A stretch of 64,000 nt of DNA from Ereboglobus luteus (GTDB lineage: Bacteria; Verrucomicrobiota; Verrucomicrobiia; Opitutales; Opitutaceae): positions 411,299-475,298 of the forward strand of contig NZ_CP023004.1 of NCBI RefSeq assembly GCF_003096195.1, written 5' to 3'. The number at the start of each line of letters is the position of its first letter. Positions within the stretch are counted from its first letter, which is position 1. The translations under genes and the position numbers were made by a program. Under the pieces are notes generated by a model that worked only from the letters and a program-made list of their open reading frames with translations, searched no databases and had not been told where the DNA came from. Shown here piece after piece: positions 18,923-27,834 of the stretch.

Positions 18923-19744
18923 TCAGCCCTTCACGGCGCCGGCGGTGAGGCCGCGGACGAAGAGCCTCATGGTGAAAAGAAAAAGCACGATCAACGGCAG
19001 GCTCGCGATGGCGTAGGCCGCCATGAGCTGGCCGTATTCCTTCACGTAGAGGCTTTCGAGCTGCATGAGACCGACGCTGAGCATTTGTTTCCACGGATCG
19101 GTGATGATGATGAGCGGCAGCATGAATTCATTCCACGCGCCGATGAACCCCGTCACCGCAAGCGTGCCGAGAATGGGCCGGCACAGGGGAAGCACGATGC
19201 GCGTCATCTGGTAAAAATGCGACGCGCCGTCCATCTCCGCCGCCTCAAACAGATCCTTCGGGATATCCTCCACAAATCCCCGCAACCAGAAAACAACGCC
19301 GACCTGCGCCCCGGCCGTGATGACGACCGACACCGTCCAGATGGAGTTCAGCATGTGCAGATCGCGCAGCAGCATGTAGAGCGGCAGCAGGTTTGCCACG
19401 GTCGGCATCATCATCAGCGCCATGAACACGAACCACAGCAGATCCCTGCCGGGCAGCTTTGTCTTGGCGAAAAAATACGAGGCGGGCACCGCGAACGCGA
19501 GACGCAGCAACACGGAAAATGTCGCCACGACGAGCGTGGTCGCGAGCAAGTCCTTCACGGTCGCCCAGCCGACGCTCCAGTTGTGCATCACCAGCTCGTG
19601 GGGCAGTCCGAAGGGATTCTGGAAAAACTCGCGGTTGCTCTTGAACGCAGTGGAGAACATCACGTAGAGCGGCAGCAGCGCCGACGCCAGCACGAGGAGA
19701 ATCAGCGCGTGTTTTATGTATTCGGAAAGGCGCGATGTTTTCAT
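18923..19744 (-). CDS. Carbohydrate ABC transporter permease (MalG-like)
   Basis: Inner-membrane subunit of the sugar importer, 273 aa with six predicted helices beginning HALILLVLASALLPLYVMF. The EAA loop that contacts the ATPase is visible as FEAAEMDGASHFYQMTRIVLPL. ATG at 19744 (MKTSRLSEY) was chosen; the open frame continues far upstream only because it shadows the preceding permease gene. It begins 11 bp after that gene. The C-terminus RLFVRGLTAGAVKG is characteristic of MalG/LacG-type permeases. Confidence 0.92.
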   Translation of the reverse strand: MKTSRLSEYIKHALILLVLASALLPLYVMFSTAFKSNREFFQNPFGLPHELVMHNWSVGWATVKDLLATTLVVATFSVLLRLAFAVPASYFFAKTKLPGRDLLWFVFMALMMMPTVANLLPLYMLLRDLHMLNSIWTVSVVITAGAQVGVVFWLRGFVEDIPKDLFEAAEMDGASHFYQMTRIVLPLCRPILGTLAVTGFIGAWNEFMLPLIIITDPWKQMLSVGLMQLESLYVKEYGQLMAAYAIASLPLIVLFLFTMRLFVRGLTAGAVKG

Positions 19745-19755
19745 GGTGTCATGGA

Positions 19756-20690
19756 TTAGTGGCGCGCCTTGAGCATGCGGTTGTTGGCGAGCGTGAGCAG
19801 GTAAATAATCATGAACAGCACCACGCCGGCGGCGCACGCGAGCCCCGCCTTTTGCTCGGCAAACGCCACGCGATACATGTAGAGGCCGGGCACGCTCACC
19901 ACGCCGCCGGGCCCGCCATTTTCCCCGAAAAGAATCAGGATCGTGCTGAAATCCTGAAGCGTGCCGATGCACACGACGATAAGGTTCATGCGCACTTGCG
20001 TAAGAATCAGCGGAAGCTCGATCGACCAGAATTTTCTGAACCAGCCCGCGCCATCGAGATCCGCCGCCTCGTAAACCTCGGTTCCGATGTTTTGAAGTCC
20101 GGCAAGATAGACGAGCACGCCAAACGCGCCCACCCACGGAAAACCCCAAAACAAAAGCGCGGGAATCGCGAGATGCGGGTCGCCGAGCCACGCGGGATTC
20201 CCCCCTCGGTGAAGCTGTTCCAGTGAAGCATGTTCGTATCCAGCCACACGAGCGCGCTCATCAGCCCGGTCTTGTTCAGCAGGATGTTAAGGGGGCCGAT
20301 GGTGGGATCATAAAACAGTTTCCAGATGAGAATAAACACCATGCTCGGCACGATCATCGGGATGACGAAGGCCACGCGATACCAGTATTGCGCGCGCTCG
20401 CTCTTGACGCGATGAATGCACACCGCCGTGAAAATGCTCGGAAACATTTTTAATATATTCGCCACGACCAGAATCGCCACGAGCTTGAAGCCCTGCCGGA
20501 ACGCCGGGTCGATCCAGAGCGTCTTGTAGTTTTCGAGCCCCGTAAAATAGCTAATGTCCTGCCCGTTCCAAAAAAAGAAACTGTGAAACACGCCGCTCGC
20601 CGCCGGATAATATGCGAACACCAAAATGAGCAGCAGCGCGGGCAGCACGGCGAAGTAAAGTTTCCAGTGATTGCGGAGGTGCTTTTTCAT
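19756..20690 (-). CDS. Carbohydrate ABC transporter permease (MalF-like), frameshifted
   Basis: Partner permease of the sugar importer. The first part (MKKHLRNHWKLYFAVLPALL to NMLHWNSFTEG) reads in one frame, and the second (NPAWLGDPHLAIPALLFW to the end) in another; the junction is the C6 run 20200-20205 (G6 in the sense strand), one base short. Joined, the protein is about 310 aa with six helices and the EAA loop EAADLDGAGWFRKFWSIELPLI, as expected for MalF/LacF-type permeases. Start ATG at 20690 overlaps the stop of the binding-protein gene (ATGA), so translation is coupled. The intact flanking domains and identical error type in three other genes favour sequencing error over a pseudogene. 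Confidence 0.87.
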
Positions 20691-22332
20691 TTCGTCTTTT
20701 TGGCGAGCGGCGAGCGGGCGCGCGCCTCCTCGTAGCGTTTGGTGAACTCGGTCGTCTCAAAATCACGGGACAGGATGCCTTGCAACATGACGCTCGTGCG
20801 ATCCGCCCCCGGCATCGGCACAAAACGCTCGGCGGTGAGGGCAAACTCATCCTGCTGCGCGGCGAGTTGCGCGGTGCGCGTGCGATCAAGGAGCATCCAC
20901 TCGTCGGCGTTCAGCAAAAATGTCGGCGTGTATTGATCGACAAATCCGTCGAAATCCAGCCGCCCGGCGGCAACCAAATTAATGAGCTCCTCGTAGCGCT
21001 GAAGATTCCGCCCGCCCACCTCGATGCGAAGCCCCTCCTTCACCCCTCGGGATGCGGCAGGAACGACGCGATGAATTCCCCGGGATAATTGCCCCGCACC
21101 ATGGGAATCCAGTTCGCGCGCTTGTTAAGCGCGGCGTTCATTTTCTGGCTCGATAGAAAGCGCAAAAAATCCAATGCCTCGGCGCGATGGGGCGTGGTCG
21201 CGTTGACGCTGAAGGAAAACTCCCCCTGCAATTCCTCCGCCGCCGGGCCCTCCACAAATTCGCCAAACTCCGGGTCGTCGGCCGACGGCAGCGGAAAGTC
21301 GCACACGCCGATTTCAAAATCAGCCTGCTGCACATAGCTGCCCGCATCCCACGAGCCGCTGGCGATCATGAGCGCTTTTTGCTGCAAAAACAAAAACGCG
21401 GCGTCCATCCGGTCGGCGGCAAAAAACGCCGGCTGAAACTGCGCCCTGTAGTATTCGCGCCCGCGCATCATCGCGCGAATGCGCGGATCGCGAAAATCAA
21501 CGGCGCCGCCGGCCAGCGCGATCACGGACTCCTCGGGCGAAAGGTCGCTGTCGCGGTTCACATCGGTCACGTTTATGAGCGTGCTGCCAACCGCCTGGTC
21601 AAAGCGCCCCCATAAAATCTTCGTGTTGTATTTGCTCGCCGTGCCCGCGATTGGATAAAGCCAGACGCCCTTCGACTTGCCGTATTCCTTTATTTTTTCG
21701 CACGCGGCGAGGAACCCGCGAAAATCGGACGGCGGCGCATCGAGCCCCGTGGCCTCGCGCAGCAGGTTTTTATTATAAAACAAACGGAGCGTGAATGCCG
21801 ACGAGGGTATGCGGTAATAATCCATCAACTCGGGAATGTAACAGCCGCCGGAGCTCGCGCCGCTCGCGGCGCCGCCCTCCATGTTGTCATAAAAAGTCAG
21901 CTTCCACGGCACTCCCTCCAGCGGCGTGCCACGATTGTAAGGATTCGGCTTCGTTATCTCCTCGGAAAGCGGAATGAAGTAACGCTGCAACAACGGAATC
22001 ATCATGCGCCGGTCCATCGATCCCATCGCGACCAAGTCCGGAGCCGTGCCGCCAATCAGCCGCGTGGTAATCCACGAACCGTAACCACGCTCGCCAATGA
22101 CGATTTGCTGAATCCGCACATCGGGATGGATTTTTTCATATTCCCGCGCGACAAGATCGAGCGCGTCGCGCACACCCGCCTCCATCTGCCAGTGCGCGAT
22201 GCGAATGGTTTTCACGCCGCTGATTTCGCTGACCCGCGACTGCAACACCAGCACGCGCGCCAACGCGAGCGCGCACACAATAACCAGCACCACGAGCCCC
22301 GTCTTGCCCTTGAGTTTGCCCAATATTTTCAC
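20687..22332 (-). CDS. Extracellular sugar-binding protein of ABC importer, frameshifted or split
   Basis: Family 1-type solute-binding protein that delivers sugar to the permeases. It opens with a membrane anchor (LVVLVIVCALALARVLVL) and no lipobox. Ligand-domain features follow: IRIAHWQMEAGVRDALDLVAREYEKIHP, TAPDLVAMGS, PALNKRANWIP-like C-terminal segment (AALNKRANWIPMVRG). The first frame stops at 21040 after LPHPEG; a second frame starts with GTG at 21043 in a GTGA overlap and adds 118 residues (KEGLRIEVGG to PLAKKTK). The join PEG-VKEGL would be seamless if the C4 run 21043-21046 had one more C, so I treat it as one gene of about 548 aa. A coupled two-gene arrangement remains possible. 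Starts overlapping the TPR gene stop. Confidence 0.8.
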
Positions 22333-23297
22333 GGCGTTGAGTTTTCCGGCACTCCCCCTGCCGTTAGCCCCGAAGCAGGCGGCTGCGCATCGATGGTTCT
22401 GTTGAGCAGCCCGCCATCATTTGTCTCCGGCACCGGCGCGCCCAGCCTGGCCAGCCCTTGCTTGACCATGAACGTGGTGCGGTGATTCGGAAACTCGCGG
22501 ATGAACCGCGTGTAGTATTCAATCGCGATTTCGCGGTCCTTGAGATCGTGCTCGGCAAGCGACGCAATCGTCCAGCACGTTTGCGCGCGCTGCGCAAACG
22601 AGGAACCCTTTTGTGTGTCGAGCGCCGCGCGCAAATGCGTCACGGCACGGCCGCATTCCCCGAGCGGATAACGATAAAGTTTTCCCAGCACCAACGCCGC
22701 GTGAAGCGCATAATCCGGATTCGGATGCGCCGCGCGCCAGCGTTCCAATTCGGCGACACCCTCGCGCGCGCCGTCAACACCGCCGGCTTTCCAAAGCGCC
22801 AGCGTCAAATGCAACATCGCCTCCTGGGCGGCGTCGGAATCGGGGTATTCGGCGGCCACGCGCCGGTATAGGGGAATCGATTCGTCCGGCTTGGGTGAGA
22901 GCACATCGAGACCGGGCAGGCGCGCAAGCGCCAGCAACGCCCACGGCGCGTGCTTGTTGTCCGGGTGATTTTTCAAAACCCACTCGTAACTGGCAGCCGC
23001 CCTGGCCATGTCCGCGCTCGGCCGCCGAAACTGCCACAAGTTCCCCTCGGCCAAATGCGCCTGGCTCAGCAAATCGGCATCACCGGTTGCCAGCTTGATC
23101 GCGGCGAGCATTTCCCCGGCATCAACCCAGCGCCCCATTTGCATGCTCCGCCACGCCGCGTCCACCTCCGCCTGCAAATTTTCACCGCGCGCAACCGCGT
23201 CCTGCCCCTGCGCAAAACCAAGCCCCGTCGCAAACATCAAAAACGCGACAAACCGCCCGGTCAGCGTGCCTGCGAGGGATGTGTGGGAAAAGCGCAT
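22329..23297 (-). CDS. Secreted TPR-type protein heading the sugar ABC operon
   Basis: 322-aa periplasmic protein with a signal peptide (RFVAFLMFATGLGFAQGQ) and helical tetratricopeptide-like repeats: paired helices such as LLSQAHLAEGNLWQF, AAASYEWVLKNHPDN, IPLYRRVAAEYPDSDAAQEAML, AIEYYTRFIREFPNH. Such repeats usually mediate protein contacts. It is the first gene of the importer operon, and its stop overlaps the ATG of the binding-protein gene by 4 bp, so the two are made together. It may act as a periplasmic scaffold for the binding protein, which is inference. The operator-like site lies about 100 bp upstream. An Opitutaceae-type feature may be involved here, since importers of this kind do not normally carry a TPR partner. 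Confidence 0.8.
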   Translation of the reverse strand: MRFSHTSLAGTLTGRFVAFLMFATGLGFAQGQDAVARGENLQAEVDAAWRSMQMGRWVDAGEMLAAIKLATGDADLLSQAHLAEGNLWQFRRPSADMARAAASYEWVLKNHPDNKHAPWALLALARLPGLDVLSPKPDESIPLYRRVAAEYPDSDAAQEAMLHLTLALWKAGGVDGAREGVAELERWRAAHPNPDYALHAALVLGKLYRYPLGECGRAVTHLRAALDTQKGSSFAQRAQTCWTIASLAEHDLKDREIAIEYYTRFIREFPNHRTTFMVKQGLARLGAPVPETNDGGLLNRTIDAQPPASGLTAGGVPENSTP

Positions 23298-23399
23298 GTT
23301 TTGAGGGAGGGGAAAAGGGAAACCACACTCGGATTCGACCGGGGGAGTTTACAGCAAAAAAATCGCCCCGAGGCCGCGCCCACGGCAAACGCCCCACTT

Positions 23400-23424
23400 C
23401 TTGATCGTTAAGTGTCGTTAAGTG
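23400..23424. promoter_or_regulatory. LacI-type operator-like site with tandem half-sites, ABC operon
   Basis: CTTGATCGTTAAGTG (23400-23414) is identical to the site at 3015. The 10-mer TCGTTAAGTG is then repeated directly (23405-23414 and 23415-23424). It lies about 100 bp upstream of the first gene of the minus-strand importer operon. Repetition plus conservation make it the best-supported regulatory site in the window. Confidence 0.55.
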
Positions 23425-23483
23425 AAATGCGCGCATGGCAAAGCGCCGTTTGCGCGCGCCGCAAACAAACGCGCCGCTGCGCG

Positions 23484-24845
23484 TCAAATATTCGCGCCAT
23501 TGGAGCGAATCGCATCGCGATACCAGGCGAAGGAATCCTTCGGCGTGCGCCGTTGCGTGTTATAGTCAACATGCACGAGGCCGAATCGCTCGCGATAACC
23601 CGCGGCCCATTCAAAATTGTCCAAAAGCGACCAATAGAAGTATCCATTAACCGGATACCCCTCCTCGCACGCGCGGCGAATCTCGCGGAGATAACGCGTC
23701 ATGAAATCAATGCGCTGCGGATCGCGCACGCCGCCGTCGAGGTGCACGAAGTCGGTGTTGCAGTAGCCGTTTTCCGTGAAGGCAATCGGCAGCTTGTAGC
23801 GCCCGGTCTGAAACCTCGCCGCCCAATACGGAGCCTGCGGCACAACACTGAGCCACGAGATTGTTCCCCGCGGATTGCCCGCGCCCCATTCGCCGGGGAT
23901 TTTTTCAGCCTTGCCGTTCGCACCGGCGCGAACCGGCCAGCCGGAATAACAATTATAGGCAAGAAAATCGATTTTTTGCGAAATGAGCTTCATGTCGCCC
24001 GTCTTGATCCGGGGAAGCGCATCGGCAAACGTCGCCAGCCCGTCCTCGGGATATTTTCCAAGCACAACCGGATCGGCCCACCACCCCAAATTCCAAAGCG
24101 CGCGCTCGTTGCACGCAAAATAATCGGCGCGCGCCGCCTCGATATCCCGCGCCCCCTCGGTGACGGGAATGCGCTCGCGTCCCGTTTGCGCGATGGAGAC
24201 CTTGATCTTCCCCTGACAGCCGGCGCGCAAAGCCTGCACGCCGCGCCCGTGTGCGAGAAGCAGATTGTGCGCGGCATGAAGACATTCAGCAAACGGCAGC
24301 TTCAACCCAGGCGCAAAAGTGCCGTCCTTGTAACCGGTGTTGATGATGCACGGAGGCTCGTTTATGGTCATCCAGTGCTTGACGCGATCGCCGTAACGCG
24401 AAGCCGCAAGCGCCGCGTATTCGCCAAACCACTCCACGATATCGCGGTTAAGCCAACCGCCCCGGCGCTGGAGCGCGCTGGGCAAATCCCAATGATAGAG
24501 CGTCACCCACGGTGTGATGCCGGCGGCAAGCAGCGCATTGATGAGCCGGTCATAAAACGCGAGCCCCTTCGGGTTCGGCTTGCCCGTGCCCTCGGGAATG
24601 AGACGCGACCATGAAAGCGAAAAGCGATAACCATTGACGCCGAGCTTCCGCATGAGCGCCACATCCTCGCGATATCGATGATAATGGTCGCACGCCACAT
24701 CGCCGGTGTGCCCCTCGAACGTTTTCTTGGGCTGGTGGGAAAAGTCATCCCATATTGACGCCCCGCGCCCGTCGACGGACGCAGCGCCTTCGATCTGATA
24801 AGCGGCGGTGGCAACACCCCATGTGAAATTCTTAGGGAAAAGCAT
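23484..24845 (-). CDS. GH1 beta-glucosidase
   Basis: Retaining beta-glycosidase, cleaving cellobiose-like or aryl beta-glucosides in the cytoplasm. 453 aa, the usual GH1 length, no signal peptide. Acid/base Glu163 is in TINEPP, nucleophile Glu358 in AFTENGY, and the N-terminal signature FTWGVATAAYQIEGA and C-terminal YFYWSLLDNFEWAAGY are complete. ATG at 24845 gives MLFPKNFTWG, the standard family start. It lies upstream of, and in the same direction as, the sugar importer operon with a 186-bp gap that holds an operator-like site, so it is probably a separate but co-regulated unit that hydrolyses the imported oligosaccharide. Confidence 0.93.
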   Translation of the reverse strand: MLFPKNFTWGVATAAYQIEGAASVDGRGASIWDDFSHQPKKTFEGHTGDVACDHYHRYREDVALMRKLGVNGYRFSLSWSRLIPEGTGKPNPKGLAFYDRLINALLAAGITPWVTLYHWDLPSALQRRGGWLNRDIVEWFGEYAALAASRYGDRVKHWMTINEPPCIINTGYKDGTFAPGLKLPFAECLHAAHNLLLAHGRGVQALRAGCQGKIKVSIAQTGRERIPVTEGARDIEAARADYFACNERALWNLGWWADPVVLGKYPEDGLATFADALPRIKTGDMKLISQKIDFLAYNCYSGWPVRAGANGKAEKIPGEWGAGNPRGTISWLSVVPQAPYWAARFQTGRYKLPIAFTENGYCNTDFVHLDGGVRDPQRIDFMTRYLREIRRACEEGYPVNGYFYWSLLDNFEWAAGYRERFGLVHVDYNTQRRTPKDSFAWYRDAIRSNGANI

Positions 24846-24893
24846 GGATGATGAACATTGGCCAAACCCACCACACTTTCAAAACCTTAGTTA

Positions 24894-24906
24894 CTCTGCC
24901 GTTGAG
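24894..24906. promoter_or_regulatory. LacI-type operator-like site upstream of GH1 gene
   Basis: On the minus strand it reads CTCAACGGCAGAG, close to CTTAACGGCAAAG at 7781. It is centred about 55 bp upstream of the GH1 start, nearly the same spacing as the perfect palindrome at 4981 has to its gene. Together with the following site it forms a pair about 60 bp apart. Confidence 0.35.
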
Positions 24907-24952
24907 TAGAGTGAAACAATCATGCCTGAGGCAAATATTGGAAAAATCGCTC

Positions 24953-24965
24953 CTCAACGGCAAAC
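24953..24965. promoter_or_regulatory. Second LacI-type operator-like site upstream of GH1 gene
   Basis: CTCAACGGCAAAC on the plus strand, again close to CTTAACGGCAAAG. Weak on its own; reported because of the paired placement in front of a sugar gene. Confidence 0.3.
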
Positions 24966-25173
24966 CCACCTTTTTACCGGAACCATCTGTAGATAAGAGG
25001 AGTGCCTGATTTCATCCTAACTACCATACATAATGCCATCGTGAGTTTGTCTGCAACTGCTCAGGCAACCGCGCCTCTTCCTTGCTTATATCCCTCATCC
25101 TATGGCTAATGAGTCGTCGGCCCGCAAAGTCATCATGGATGCGGCCACGCTTTGGAAGAATGGAACGGACGGG
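24966..25173. other. Intergenic stretch without confident gene
   Basis: With the two operator-like sites it makes up the gap between the GH1 start and the last autotransporter gene. Lower in GC than its surroundings. A short plus-strand frame begins with ATG at 25102 (MANESSARKVIMDAATLW) and runs into the end of the autotransporter gene; its first residues faintly resemble a TetR-type N-terminus, but nothing else supports a gene. Confidence 0.4.
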
Positions 25174-25192
25174 AAGGCGGCAAAGCCGCCTT
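25174..25192 (-). terminator. Hairpin terminator after the autotransporter locus
   Basis: AAGGCGGC, loop of three, GCCGCCTT: an 8-bp perfect stem 17 bp beyond the stop of the autotransporter at 25209. It closes the long minus-strand locus. No long T tract follows. Confidence 0.5.
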
Positions 25193-25208
25193 TGCGTTTA
25201 TCGGCGCA

Positions 25209-27785
25209 TTACCACGTGACACCAAGGAGCGCGCCGAAGAAATTACCGGTGCGAGAGGAGCCGGTTTGGTGCTCGTAATCGAATGCGGCGTGAATGTTGC
25301 GGGGGAAGGAAACACGGAAGTTCACACCGATGACGGCGGCGTCGCGATAGTAATCGCCCCGTTCGAGTTGCGCGGGAAGCTCGGGCGCGCTGGCGTAGGC
25401 GGCCATGATGGTTTCGCGGGGTTCGCGCATGGCGTGCTTCCATGCAAGGTTGAGCCCGAGGGAAGCGGGGAGCTTCACAAGCGGGATCGTGAATCGCTGG
25501 GCGGCTTGCAGTCCAATGTCGGCCCGGGTGAGCGAGTCGGTGAAATCGTCAACCCGCATCGGGCTGACGCCGTTTTCCTTGAAGTCGGAAACTTTGATGT
25601 CCGTGTAGTGAAGACCGATGCGAGGCTTGAGAAGACCGTTTTTCCATGGGGTGAAAATGGCGCCGACTTCAAGGCCCGCGGTGACGAAGTCGTTCGTCCA
25701 CTCGCCGCGGGTTTGTCCGGCGGGTTCACGGCGCCAGGAATCGGCGTCGGTGTCGCCAACCGCGAGGTGAACGGAGGCGTAGGCGTATTTGAAGCGGACC
25801 GCGGTGTAGAGGCCGAAGGTGTGCTGTTTGGAGCGGAGGGTGGTGTCGTTGGTGGTGTCGAGGTTGTTCTCGCCGAGGGCGGCGTAGAGTCCGATGAGGA
25901 AGCGCTGGCGGAACGCGGCGTCGATGCCGGCGAGCATGCCGTTGACGTCCGCCGTGTGACCGGGGAACTCGGGGGAGACTGTGTCGTAGTCGATCTGGCT
26001 GGTGTAATAACGCGCCCATAGGGAATTGGTCCACTGGCGTCCGCGCCCGGGTTCGGGAGCAGCGGCGGGCATGAGGAAATAGTTGTCGAGACGGGAGGAG
26101 ATGGAACTGATGCCGGCGTCAATCGCGTCGATCATCATGGCGATGTCCTTGAGCGGATTGGCGCCTTGGTTGACGACGAGGTAATCGAATTGCCTTCCGG
26201 TGGCCCCGACGGGCGTGGCGTTGCTGGTGAGGCTCATTCCGGCGGGAACATACACGTCGGGGTCGGCGGGGCCGGCGGCGTATTCGAGGCGGGCGACGCC
26301 GCCGCCGGTGAGGGCGATTTGCGAGCCGGCGTCGATGTTGAGCGTGCCGGAGAGCTTGAGGTTGGTGTTGGGCAGGAGGACGAGCGTGCTGTTGCCGGAG
26401 AGGTCGAGATTGCCCGCGACAGTGGCGATGTTGACAGGATGCGGCGTGCCGACGGGGCTGTTCACGGCAATGCCTTCGCGCCCGAGGATGAGCGTGGAGT
26501 TGTCGCTGACAAAAACGCTTGTCGCATCGGTGCCGAGCGCGCCGCGATTGGTGCCGGTGGCGTAGGCCGTGAGGCGCGAGGTGGCGGTGACGACAAGCGT
26601 GCCGATTGTGTTGCCGCCGGAGTCGCCGACAAGGGTGCCGGCGCGCCAGCTAAAGGCGACGTTGCTATCGACGACTTCCAAGCGTCCGTCGGGACCGAGA
26701 AAGCGCATGGGAAAAGAGGATCCGTCGCGGATGCCCTGGATGGTGAGCGTGCCGGAAGCGCCGATGGTGATGTCGCCCGAGCCGATGGCGCCGACGTTGG
26801 TGATGATGAGGCGGCCCTCGGAAACGGTGTTGGGGCCGCGAAGCCAGTTGAGGCTGCCGGTGAGGGTGAGCGTGCCGGCGCCGGTTTTATTGAAGGAGCC
26901 GGCGGTGGAATTCCATAGGTTGGTGCCGGCATAAAAGCGTCCGGAGATCGTGGTGTCGCCTTCGATGTCGAGGGTGATGAGGGCGTTGGTGGCCGCGAGC
27001 GAGCCGGTGTTGAAAAAGATGTCCCCGGTGATTTCGAGACCGGCGGCGGCTGCCGCAACGGCGAGGCGCAAGTCGGGGGCAAACACGAGCGTGCCGCTGG
27101 TGAGACGGGGCGTGTCGAACAAGGAGCCCGCGGCATCGGTGACGATGGCGGGCGTCAAATGGGAGCCGCCGCCAGTGGCGGTGATGACAATGCTGTTGTT
27201 GCCGAAGGCCCGGGCGTCGGCGATGGCGATACAACCGCCCGCGAGAATGACGCCGCCCTCGAACGTGTTGGCGGCGGTGTTTGAAAAGGTGAGCGTGCCC
27301 GCGCCGACCTTGAGGAGTCGCCCGCCGGGGACGACGCCGGTCTGGGTGAGTTGGTAGGTGTTTGGCGTGAGGGAGGAACTGCTGGCGGTGATTGCGCCGC
27401 CGGAGAACGTGTAGTCGCCCGCGCCGGACACAACCATGTCGGAAACAACCACGCCCTCGTCGGCGATGGTGATGTCGCGGGTCGAGGAATCGCCGGTGTC
27501 GTCAAAAATAACAGAGTCGCCCCCGAGGAATGGCATCGAGGAAACCGCCAGGTCGGGGACGGGCGACCAGGTGGCGGTGGCGGAGTTCGCGTAACTGAGG
27601 AACGAGCCGGTCGTTTTCCAAGAGGAGCCGCTCCACTCGGCGCCGGCGGAGCCCGTCCAGATGAGGCGGCGGTTGTCGTCGCGCGTTTGCGCCGCGCAGA
27701 GCGCGGCTAATGCAAAATGAAGAATGAAGAATGTATAATGCCGGAAGCGGCGGGAGGTGGAATCGGCAACGGGATGGGTGTTCAT
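25209..27785 (-). CDS. Autotransporter with beta-helix passenger and C-terminal barrel
   Basis: 858-aa surface protein of type Va-like secretion. Signal peptide in HYTFFILHFALAALCAAQT; a passenger of about 500 residues with autotransporter-associated strand repeats (LLKVGAGTLTFSNTAANTFEGGVILAGG, GSFNKTGAGTLTLTGSLNWLRGPNTVSEGRL), then a barrel domain of about 280 residues (LWARYYTSQIDYD, LIGLYAALGENNL) ending in the aromatic residue of FFGALLGVTW, required for insertion into the outer membrane. It is the last gene of the nine-gene locus, 49 bp after the phosphoesterase gene, so it is expected to be made together with the hydrolases. ATG at 27785 gives the MNTHP start shared with the other autotransporters here. 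Confidence 0.88.
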   Translation of the reverse strand: MNTHPVADSTSRRFRHYTFFILHFALAALCAAQTRDDNRRLIWTGSAGAEWSGSSWKTTGSFLSYANSATATWSPVPDLAVSSMPFLGGDSVIFDDTGDSSTRDITIADEGVVVSDMVVSGAGDYTFSGGAITASSSSLTPNTYQLTQTGVVPGGRLLKVGAGTLTFSNTAANTFEGGVILAGGCIAIADARAFGNNSIVITATGGGSHLTPAIVTDAAGSLFDTPRLTSGTLVFAPDLRLAVAAAAAGLEITGDIFFNTGSLAATNALITLDIEGDTTISGRFYAGTNLWNSTAGSFNKTGAGTLTLTGSLNWLRGPNTVSEGRLIITNVGAIGSGDITIGASGTLTIQGIRDGSSFPMRFLGPDGRLEVVDSNVAFSWRAGTLVGDSGGNTIGTLVVTATSRLTAYATGTNRGALGTDATSVFVSDNSTLILGREGIAVNSPVGTPHPVNIATVAGNLDLSGNSTLVLLPNTNLKLSGTLNIDAGSQIALTGGGVARLEYAAGPADPDVYVPAGMSLTSNATPVGATGRQFDYLVVNQGANPLKDIAMMIDAIDAGISSISSRLDNYFLMPAAAPEPGRGRQWTNSLWARYYTSQIDYDTVSPEFPGHTADVNGMLAGIDAAFRQRFLIGLYAALGENNLDTTNDTTLRSKQHTFGLYTAVRFKYAYASVHLAVGDTDADSWRREPAGQTRGEWTNDFVTAGLEVGAIFTPWKNGLLKPRIGLHYTDIKVSDFKENGVSPMRVDDFTDSLTRADIGLQAAQRFTIPLVKLPASLGLNLAWKHAMREPRETIMAAYASAPELPAQLERGDYYRDAAVIGVNFRVSFPRNIHAAFDYEHQTGSSRTGNFFGALLGVTW

Positions 27786-27834
27786 GATAAAAAAGAATCG
27801 GCGAGAGGTGTGAACCGGGAGTGTGACGGATTAA

